Assembly (NCBI RefSeq): GCF_009933335.1
Contig: NZ_MAEL01000052.1
Location: forward strand, 31,580-95,579
DNA length: 64,000 bases
From: Candidatus Enterococcus willemsii
GTDB taxonomy: Bacteria > Bacillota > Bacilli > Lactobacillales > Enterococcaceae
Direction of reading: 5' to 3'
The stretch's first letter is position 1. The number at the start of each line of letters is the position of its first letter. The position numbers were made by a program, and so were the translations under genes. The notes beneath the pieces are model-generated. The model was not told where the DNA came from and did no database searches. It saw only the letters and a list, made by a program, of their open reading frames with translations. Shown piece by piece: positions 58,078 through 64,000 of this stretch.

Positions 58078-58772
58078 TACTTCTCACCATTATTTGTCCG
58101 TGCTAAAAATCCATACTCAATCAAATAGCGACGTAAGGTAACAAAATCCTCGTACACTCTTTTTATGGTCTCATTTACTTCTTTTTCCGTATAGGTTTTT
58201 TCAGGATTGAATAAGCTTGCTAAGTATTGGAGCAAAACAATTTTACTTTTGGCTTTTCTCGGAATTGAAATGATTCGACCATCTTCTGATAAAAATGTCT
58301 TCAAAACTTTTTGCTTCTCTTTTTCTTTGATATCAAATCGTTCATCATATGTTTGAATACTACTTTCTTCACTTTGCATTTTTTTATTCTTCCTTTCTAA
58401 AATATTCATCGCAGCAATAAAGAATTCTGCCTGCTTCTTCTTTTCTTTGAGTTTAAAACGGTGGTTTCGAAGGGTAGATGTAGCAATGTTTAGATGCTCC
58501 GCAATTTCTTGATCGCTTAAATCCAAACTCAATAACCCCAAGATATTTTTCTGCGTATCAGAAATCCCCGTTGTTTCAGAAGGCAAGGACAAAATAGCTT
58601 TCAACACGCCTTCATGCGCATGTTCGACATGTTGTTGCAACGCATATTTGGCGGTCACTAATTTATGGTCATATGAAAAAATTTCTTCTTTGTTAAATGC
58701 TTTCCCACAGAAAAAACAAATTAATTCGTCTTCTGTTTCAATGAATCCTTTTTCTAACTGTTTATTCTCCAT
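58065..58772 (-). CDS. Zinc-finger/LuxR-HTH/DUF2087 regulator
   Basis: 235-residue protein. Residues about 18-55 contain CFFCGKAF and a following HVEHAHEG, spaced like a zinc finger. Next comes a LuxR-type helix-turn-helix (LDLSDQEIAEHLNIATSTLR), then a DUF2087 domain (about 160-230, RKAKSKIVLLQYLASLF and DFVTLRRYLIEYG). It is upstream of and overlaps an MFS gene, suggesting control of that transporter. The combination is a regulator by architecture; its signal is unknown. Confidence 0.85.
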   Translation of the reverse strand: MENKQLEKGFIETEDELICFFCGKAFNKEEIFSYDHKLVTAKYALQQHVEHAHEGVLKAILSLPSETTGISDTQKNILGLLSLDLSDQEIAEHLNIATSTLRNHRFKLKEKKKQAEFFIAAMNILERKNKKMQSEESSIQTYDERFDIKEKEKQKVLKTFLSEDGRIISIPRKAKSKIVLLQYLASLFNPEKTYTEKEVNETIKRVYEDFVTLRRYLIEYGFLARTNNGEKYWKL

Positions 58773-58953
58773 CTTATTCACCTCTTCGTTATGTATAGTT
58801 TCATATTAACACAAACTTTTATTTTGTCTATATATAAATAAACATAATCTATTTACGTTTACCAATATCATTTTTAAAAACAAAAAAAGAGCTCTTCCCT
58901 CACAGGAAAAGCTCTTATAAATATTGCTATGACAACATTTTGTAAGTCTAAAA

Positions 58954-59103
58954 TTATTCCGCAGCGTTTGCGTCTTTGAGACCGTATTGGATGTTTCAAT
59001 GATTCCTAGTGAAACCTAGTTAAAATTATCGGATTTTTGAGATTTACAAGAACTTCTGATGTATTTTTGTACTACTTAAAAGAGAGGGTCAAAAGGATGG
59101 TCA
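58954..59103 (-). repeat. Tandem relic repeat, copy A
   Basis: Diverged copy of the 217-bp unit. On the minus strand it ends in a reading frame NIQYGLKDANAAE followed by a stop, and further upstream carries a DHPFD block. It is interrupted by a stop (TRNH*NIQ). Shares GCAGCGTTTG and GGTCAAAAGGATGGTCA with copy B at the same relative positions. Confidence 0.7.
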
Positions 59104-59170
59104 AGGACAAAAAAAAGAAAACATCCTATGCTCAGGATACTCTCTAAAAACTGATAAATCAGCGCTTTTC

Positions 59171-59320
59171 TTATTCTGCAGCGTTTGTGTCTTTGAGACC
59201 ATACTCAATATTGATATGATTTCTGGTAGTCTTTAATCGAACTTTATTTCTTTGTTCGTTCACTAACACACTCTGATGCGTCCCCTTTCATACGACTAAG
59301 GAAGGTCAAAAGGATGGTCA
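59171..59320 (-). repeat. Tandem relic repeat, copy B
   Basis: Second copy, 217 nt to the right of A. Minus-strand frame reads TRNHINIEYGLKDTNAAE then stop, with differences from A mostly at third codon positions, and upstream a KNDHPFDLP block ending in a stop. It therefore looks like the degraded end of a gene rather than an intact one. No family recognised. Confidence 0.7.
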
Positions 59321-59417
59321 TTTTTATGACTAAAAAACTTCGCCAGTATATTAAGGAATATTGTTTTATCAGTATGTTTAATAAGTGAATGGTACTTCCA
59401 AAAATCAAAAGGTTTTA

Positions 59418-59446
59418 GACACTTCCAAAGTTGAGGTGTCTTTTTT
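59418..59446 (+). terminator. Small terminator, left copy
   Basis: Stem GACACTTC / GAGGTGTC followed by six Ts. A near-identical element lies at the other end of the restriction-DUF4209 block (63899-63926). Confidence 0.7.
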
Positions 59447-59598
59447 GAATAAACATAGGAATTCTGTTAAATACGAAAAAGAACTAACCCTCATAAAAGA
59501 AAAATTCAAAAAATAAGTTAATTAGAATTACATCTTTTGATACTACAATAAAAATCATTCTTCTAAAAAATATTATTTAATTATTGCGTATATTTGTA

Positions 59599-59627
59599 TT
59601 GACTAGAAAAACATGGTTCGCTATAAT
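59599..59627 (+). promoter_or_regulatory. Methyltransferase promoter (sigma-A consensus)
   Basis: -35 TTGACT, 17-nt spacer, -10 TATAAT. It covers the ATG of the longer reading frame, which therefore cannot be the start of translation. Confidence 0.85.
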
Positions 59628-59631
59628 TGGG

Positions 59632-59653
59632 TTGTTCAAAATATTTTAAACAA
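59632..59653 (+). promoter_or_regulatory. 22-bp palindrome, methyltransferase operator candidate
   Basis: TTGTTCAAAATATTTTAAACAA, palindromic at ten of eleven base pairs, lies between the -10 element and the AAGGAGGAG ribosome site. It is well placed for repression by the helix-turn-helix of the methyltransferase itself. Inference. Confidence 0.65.
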
Positions 59654-59666
59654 GGAGGAGGGTACT

Positions 59667-61025
59667 TTGATTATTGATAAAGAAATAGTTCTATCAGCCA
59701 TGAAACAAAAGAATATAAAAACCCAAACAGAACTAGCGGAACGACTACAAATGAGTAAAAGTCAATTGTCTCAAATGTTATCCGAAGGTTTTTCTCCTTT
59801 AAAAACTAATGTTGTCAAACTCACTAATGAGTTAGGACTATCCTATGCAGAAATACTTAAAGAAGAATTGAGTGATACAATGACTACAACTATAGTAAAA
59901 AAACATGCAACTAATAATAAACAGCTAGAATTATTTAACGATGATTCATTAGACAGATTTAAATACAAGCTAGATGAGTTTATTGATATTCAAAATACTA
60001 CTCCAAAACGCGATTACACGCTTGTAGAAACATTTGCTGGTGCAGGAGGTCTATCCTTAGGTTTGGAAAAAGCTGGATTCAATTCTGTTGCAGATATTGA
60101 AATAGACTCTACAGCATGTAGTACTTTAAAATTAAATCGCCCTAATTGGAATGTGATTGAAGGAGATATTAATACTATTGCTCAAAATGGTATCTTTAAT
60201 CATGATCAGTTTACTTTTAGAGGAGAACTAGACGTATTGTCTGGCGGTTATCCTTGTCAAAGTTTTAGTTATGCTGGCTTACGTCAAGGACTGAATGATA
60301 CTAGAGGTACTCTATTTCATCCTTATTCACAATTATTAGTACAACTGCAACCTAAAATGTTTATAGCAGAAAATGTAAAAGGTCTTTTGAATCATGATAA
60401 TGGCCGTACATTAGAAACTATGATAGAAATTTTCGAGGATTCAGGTTACCAAGTATTTTGGAATATACTGAATGCTTGGAATTATGGAGTTGCACAAAAA
60501 AGAGAGCGGATTGTCATTATTGGCATTAGAAACGACCTTTTTGAACAACAACAATATTCTTTTAAATTTCCTAAAGAATATACCTATCAACCTGTTCTAA
60601 GGGATGTATTAAAAGATGTTCCGAAAAGTGAAGGTGCTTCTTATCCAGCGTCTAAAATAGAAGTCCTTAACTTAGTCCCTCCTGGAGGATGTTGGGTTAA
60701 CTTGCCTGAAAATGTTGCTAAAAGTTACATGGGTGCATCCTATCATTCTGGTGGTGGTCGAAGAGGAATGGCTAGACGCTTATCTTGGAATGAGCCTTCT
60801 CTAACGTTAACTACATCACCCGCGCAGAAACAAACAGAACGTTGCCATCCTGATGAAACTCGTCCATTTACTGTTCGAGAATATGCAAGAATACAAAGTT
60901 TCCCAGATGATTGGGAGTTTGCTGGAAGCACAAACAATCAATATAAACAAATTGGAAATGCTGTCCCGGTAAATCTTGCGGAAGCTATTGGAAAATCTGT
61001 AGTAAATTATCTGAATCAATTTTAA
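59667..61025 (+). CDS. HTH-fused C5-cytosine DNA methyltransferase (type II)
   Basis: 452-residue fusion. An N-terminal helix-turn-helix (QTELAERLQMSKSQLSQML, residues about 17-35) precedes a 5-methylcytosine methyltransferase from about residue 113. Motif I is ETFAGAGGLSLGLE, the catalytic PCQ lies in GGYPCQSFSYAGL near residue 194, ENV in IAENVKGLLNH, and motifs VI-X (QKRERIVIIGI, GNAVPVNL) are complete. It protects host DNA from the nuclease encoded convergently. The TTG start is set by AAGGAGGAG and the upstream promoter. Recognition sequence cannot be read from the protein. Confidence 0.95.
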   Translation: MIIDKEIVLSAMKQKNIKTQTELAERLQMSKSQLSQMLSEGFSPLKTNVVKLTNELGLSYAEILKEELSDTMTTTIVKKHATNNKQLELFNDDSLDRFKYKLDEFIDIQNTTPKRDYTLVETFAGAGGLSLGLEKAGFNSVADIEIDSTACSTLKLNRPNWNVIEGDINTIAQNGIFNHDQFTFRGELDVLSGGYPCQSFSYAGLRQGLNDTRGTLFHPYSQLLVQLQPKMFIAENVKGLLNHDNGRTLETMIEIFEDSGYQVFWNILNAWNYGVAQKRERIVIIGIRNDLFEQQQYSFKFPKEYTYQPVLRDVLKDVPKSEGASYPASKIEVLNLVPPGGCWVNLPENVAKSYMGASYHSGGGRRGMARRLSWNEPSLTLTTSPAQKQTERCHPDETRPFTVREYARIQSFPDDWEFAGSTNNQYKQIGNAVPVNLAEAIGKSVVNYLNQF

Positions 61026-61031
61026 AATATC

Positions 61032-61066
61032 AAAAACTAGTACACTAAAAAGGTACTAGTTTTTTT
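61032..61066. terminator. Rho-independent terminator, bidirectional
   Basis: Stem AAAAACTAGTAC / GTACTAGTTTTT with a 9-nt loop between the convergent methyltransferase and endonuclease genes. Confidence 0.92.
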
Positions 61067-61068
61067 AA

Positions 61069-61788
61069 CTACTCTTCAATTCCTTCAATATTTTTTAGTT
61101 GTTCAGCCAAAGCTTTGATTGTTTCGTCAAGAAGCTCAGTACTATCAAATTCATTAGCTATATCTCCAATACCATCAGTTAGCTTTTGATAAAAATCTTC
61201 ATCTCCTGTTAAATGATACCAAAAATCTTTTCCAGCTAAGACTGTATAGTCCTCTGCTAACGTTCTATAAAACGCACTTAATTCGCTGTCTTCGCCATAA
61301 AAAACACCTACGACACAATCCATATTTGCAATAGGAATATTATTAGTACGAGCTAAATTAATCGCTGATTTAAAATGATTTTGAATTGTAGTCACATCAT
61401 CATAATTAATTGTTTGAGGGCCAGCTTTAATTTGACAGTATTTTTTTCTTCCATCTATTTTATCAATAAATTCTATGTCCATTCCAGTCGTAGTAGAGCC
61501 ATATCCTTCCAGAGTTTTATTGATAAATTTTTGAAGGTTGGAACCGAATGAAGTATTAATTGAAGTACCTAAAACTCTTGGATATATTAATGCCTTCGAA
61601 ACACTTTCAGGATCATCGTTCCCTGTTAAATAATTTGCTAAATACTTGTTCAGAAATGGATTCACGTTAAAGTTGTTTATGTTTTTTAACTTTTCTGTAT
61701 TTTTAATATGATTCTTAGCAATTACTTCTCTAAAAAAGTCTTTCGCCTTTTCAATGATTTCATCATTGTTTTGTGCTTTTTCAGTCAT
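61069..61788 (-). CDS. Type II restriction endonuclease, PD-(D/E)XK (PmeII/TdeIII-like)
   Basis: 239-residue nuclease. The catalytic core is TGMDIEFIDKIDGRKKYCQI followed by KAG, fitting a D-(x)n-(E/Q)xK active site. The N-terminus has FNVNPFLNKYLANYLTG and PRVLGTSINTSFG, shared with a family annotated as PmeII-like to my knowledge; the exact name is uncertain. It faces the methyltransferase across a terminator, the standard convergent type II arrangement. The ATG after GAGGTGA is preferred. Recognition site not predictable. Confidence 0.85.
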   Translation of the reverse strand: MTEKAQNNDEIIEKAKDFFREVIAKNHIKNTEKLKNINNFNVNPFLNKYLANYLTGNDDPESVSKALIYPRVLGTSINTSFGSNLQKFINKTLEGYGSTTTGMDIEFIDKIDGRKKYCQIKAGPQTINYDDVTTIQNHFKSAINLARTNNIPIANMDCVVGVFYGEDSELSAFYRTLAEDYTVLAGKDFWYHLTGDEDFYQKLTDGIGDIANEFDSTELLDETIKALAEQLKNIEGIEE

Positions 61789-62050
61789 TTTCTTCACCTC
61801 GTTATTTTCTTATAATTTGAGTATACCCTTTTGGTTATTTCATGTATAGGTTTCCATGTGCATAAATATAGTAAAACACTCTTTCATTCTTGTCAGTTAT
61901 ACATTCTAATAAATGATTAACTATCTTTTTGAATCTCTTTTATTCACTTGCTTCATCCAGTTAAAAATTATTTTTTATATACTTATATTCCTTCATAGCA
62001 TTTGAGAGGGTATAATTAAATTTAAAATTAGGTATATCGGAGATAACTAG

Positions 62051-63847
62051 ATGACGAAATTTATAGATAAAATTAATGAACTAGAAAGAATAGAAATTAC
62101 CAAGTATTATACAGAATTTAGAGATGGTTTTAAAGAAATCCATGATTGGGCAAAATCGGAAGGATTTTTAAATGAAGCAAAATTAGCAAAATATGAAATT
62201 GATATTTGTTCACTTATCGAAAAAAAACCAATTCTTTCGAATAATAAAAGCGACACTAGATTTGTCCCCGAATACAGTATTACAGGCATTGGAAATGTTC
62301 CTGAAATTACAGCTTTCACTGATGAACAATTTTTATATTATGAAAGAAGAATGATTGAAACTGATAATATTTTTTTAAAAGTAAGATATTCAGATTTTCT
62401 TTTTGAGTATGGGAGTGAAAAAGTAACGAGAAAAAAATATCAAATTTCACAATTTTTACTTGCATCACTTGTAGAAAGTTGTAGAAAATATCAGACTGTA
62501 CATGAGGATAGTAATTTTATTTTATCTATATCAAGATTAGTTGAGGTTTCGCTTTCTATGAATAATAAAAAATACCTGCAACAAGCTATTCAACTAATAC
62601 ATTCACAATTAATTGAATCGAGGGATATAGATAATTCGATATGGGCTTGTAATCTTTCTCAATTAGTAAGAATCATTTTAGATTCTAAATTTAAAGGTTA
62701 CATTTCAGAAGAACTTTACACCTGTACATTAACAATATTGACAAATCTTAAAAACAAATGTTTTGAAAATCATGAGTATCATTTTTATAGATTATTTATT
62801 GAGGAATCTATAGCTCTTGGAAAGTTTGAGGCATACAATACAGAACAAATACAAAACCTCCGTCTGGATATTGGAAAAAGCTATGAATTAGAGGCTGAGT
62901 ATCAAGGCGGGAGACAACAAAAAAGCTCATTAACAAAAGCTTTTAACTTAGAACAAGCACTTGAATACTATAAGAATATGGGAGAAACAGAAAAAATTAA
63001 TGACTTAAAAGTTTTAATAAAGCAAACTTATGAAACATATCAACAAAGTGATGAAATGGCAACAATAAAAATTCCTTTTACAATTCCTACAGACTATATC
63101 GATAATTGTATTTCACCTTATATTATTTCTAACATTCATGAATCTCTTGATAAGCTTGCAAAAAGTGACGAATTTATTCCAAATGTCAGTATAATTAAGC
63201 AGCAACAATCACTTCAAGAAGCAGATAATAATTTTTTTAATCTTGTCTCAAAAAGTATAATTCATGGTGGAAACAAAATCGTAAACGCAGAAACTAAAGA
63301 AGAGTCAAAAAAGTTCATTTTCATTACTAGTTATGTACAAGAATTGACACTAAATTTAGAGATTTTTTTAAAGGCTATTTTTGAAAAATTGATAGAAGAA
63401 CATAGCCTTTCTGCCGATCATCTTATGGAAAAATTTGATTCATGGAAAATGCTTGATGAGAGAAACTACCCTCTTGTAAAAGCAGGAATTGAAAATTTTT
63501 TTAAAGAAGACTATGTTAGCTCTATTCATATTTTAGTTCCTCAATTTGAATCTACATTTAGACGGTTTCTTGCTAAATTGGGATTCGCAACTACATCACT
63601 CAAAAAAGATATGGTTCAGTATGAAATAACATTTAACGAATTTTTAGTTAAAGATTACATTAAAACTTTTCTAGGAGAGGATATTCATACTTTAATTCAA
63701 ATAATTATGGTTGAACCAATGGGTCTTAATCTACGAAATGAAATTGCACATGGTCTAATTAAACAATCTGACATTACGAAATCAAAATGTATCTTAGTTA
63801 TTTATCTATTTTTAATTTTAACAAGATACGATGATAATAAAGTTTAA
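62051..63847 (+). CDS. DUF4209 domain protein with HEPN-like RNxxxHG motif
   Basis: 598-residue soluble protein, largely alpha-helical, without signal peptide. The C-terminal tenth carries the DUF4209 hallmark GLNLRNEIAHGL (R562, N563, H567, G568), i.e. the RNxxxHG motif of that family; this matches the Rx4H ribonuclease motif of HEPN domains. The middle has repeat-like helices (DIDNSIWACNLSQLVRII; GKSYELEAEYQGG). Its place beside a restriction-modification pair suggests defence, possibly a nuclease effector. It is monocistronic, with CGGAG ribosome site, TATAAT about 35 nt upstream, and a terminator after it. No activity is known to me. Confidence 0.8.
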   Translation: MTKFIDKINELERIEITKYYTEFRDGFKEIHDWAKSEGFLNEAKLAKYEIDICSLIEKKPILSNNKSDTRFVPEYSITGIGNVPEITAFTDEQFLYYERRMIETDNIFLKVRYSDFLFEYGSEKVTRKKYQISQFLLASLVESCRKYQTVHEDSNFILSISRLVEVSLSMNNKKYLQQAIQLIHSQLIESRDIDNSIWACNLSQLVRIILDSKFKGYISEELYTCTLTILTNLKNKCFENHEYHFYRLFIEESIALGKFEAYNTEQIQNLRLDIGKSYELEAEYQGGRQQKSSLTKAFNLEQALEYYKNMGETEKINDLKVLIKQTYETYQQSDEMATIKIPFTIPTDYIDNCISPYIISNIHESLDKLAKSDEFIPNVSIIKQQQSLQEADNNFFNLVSKSIIHGGNKIVNAETKEESKKFIFITSYVQELTLNLEIFLKAIFEKLIEEHSLSADHLMEKFDSWKMLDERNYPLVKAGIENFFKEDYVSSIHILVPQFESTFRRFLAKLGFATTSLKKDMVQYEITFNEFLVKDYIKTFLGEDIHTLIQIIMVEPMGLNLRNEIAHGLIKQSDITKSKCILVIYLFLILTRYDDNKV

Positions 63848-63898
63848 TCTTTTTTTATTTCACCCTTATAATCAAATAGAAATCACAACATTTTTTTG

Positions 63899-63926
63899 GA
63901 CACTTCATTTTGGGGTGTCTTTTTTA
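63899..63926 (+). terminator. Small terminator, right copy
   Basis: GACACTTC / GGGGTGTC stem with a 5-nt loop and T-run, after the DUF4209 gene. Same sequence core as the left copy at 59418-59446. Confidence 0.75.
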
Positions 63927-63937
63927 TTTACAATGTG

Positions 63938-64000
63938 ATGATAAGAATAACATATCTTACTTTATTAAGCCTCTTTGACGGTATCGGTGTCTTCCCTCTT
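63938..64000 (+). CDS. C5-cytosine DNA methyltransferase, phage type, N-terminal fragment
   Basis: The last 21 codons of the window read MIRITYLTLLSLFDGIGVFP then L, still open. SLFDGIG at this place is the SAM-binding motif I of phage-type cytosine methyltransferases. The ribosome site is poor, so the ATG is provisional. If confirmed, it adds a second methylase to the island, perhaps of a prophage or a second modification system. Confidence 0.7.
   Translation, partial: MIRITYLTLLSLFDGIGVFPL

Larger units (their letters stand above)
58773..59598. other. Gene-poor junction with tandem relics of a gene end
   Basis: No intact gene over 820 nt. Two imperfect copies with a 217-bp period occur (listed separately), then an AT-rich stretch with a small terminator-like hairpin. 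The first part has A-rich palindrome AGAGCT...AGCTCT (58889-58916), a possible terminator of the DUF2087 direction. The block marks the border between core and accessory DNA. Confidence 0.6.

Noticed and set aside
59447..59520. Short frame LNKHRNSVKYEKELTLIKEK after the left mini-terminator
   Set aside because: 23 codons, starts only with TTG at a T-run, no ribosome site; possibly a relic but not supportable as a gene.
59613..59666. Upstream ATG extension of the methyltransferase gene
   Set aside because: The ATG falls inside the -35/-10 spacer of a consensus promoter; the ribosome site AAGGAGGAG sits before the TTG at 59667.

Overview
The window is a stretch of a low-GC Gram-positive chromosome. 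The gene content (complete WalRK-YycHIJ operon, class Ib nrdHEF with separate nrdI, groESL under CIRCE control, Met-type T-boxes, several PTS systems, Cof-type phosphatases) and the protein sequences point to Lactobacillales, most likely the genus Enterococcus. The species cannot be named from the sequence alone.

Layout. 0-9.7 kb: start of pta (cut by the window edge), ung, a Cof phosphatase, a LURP-one-like protein, GNAT, nrdI, LysR, a membrane MutS-like ATPase, an LtaS-like sulfatase, and an ArsR/DJ-1 pair. 9.7-19.7 kb: oxidoreductase, HD phosphohydrolase, NAD salvage operon pncB-nadE, a Cof phosphatase behind a PAS-GGDEF-HD-GYP protein, and groES-groEL behind a perfect CIRCE. 19.8-24.6 kb: CPBP protease and a beta-glucoside PTS/GH1 operon with its RpiR regulator. 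24.6-31.7 kb: walR-walK-yycH-yycI-yycJ, then degV and DUF1836. 31.7-42.1 kb: housekeeping and small-family genes, including a Met T-box ahead of a trans-sulfuration enzyme, a frameshifted pyrophosphatase-like pseudogene, a MerR/Hsp33-like divergent pair and tRNA-Lys(CTT). 42.2-48.9 kb: Crp/Fnr regulator with a divergent membrane protein, a second T-box ahead of a MetE-like methyltransferase, and nrdHEF with tandem NrdR boxes. 49-55.1 kb: a glucose-family PTS cluster with a fumarase/aspartase-superfamily lyase, a Cof phosphatase and a PRD-like regulator. 55.1-58.8 kb: oxidoreductase, hydrolase, MFS transporter and a zinc-finger/LuxR/DUF2087 regulator.

58.8-64 kb is an accessory island, visibly more AT-rich. 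It opens with two diverged tandem copies (217-bp period) of a relic gene end. Then come a self-controlled HTH-C5 methyltransferase facing a PD-(D/E)XK restriction endonuclease, a large DUF4209 protein ending in an RNxxxHG (HEPN-like) motif, and the first codons of a second, phage-type C5 methyltransferase cut by the window edge. Near-identical small terminators bracket the methyltransferase-nuclease-DUF4209 block. This is the best candidate for an undescribed system: a restriction-modification locus coupled to a possible HEPN defence effector.

Regulation is unusually readable in this window: CIRCE, two T-boxes, NrdR boxes, cre sites, a TipA-type MerR promoter with a 19-bp spacer, a Crp/Fnr-type palindrome at about -41.5, a palindrome near the RpiR-controlled operon, and a 22-bp palindrome in the leader of the methyltransferase gene.
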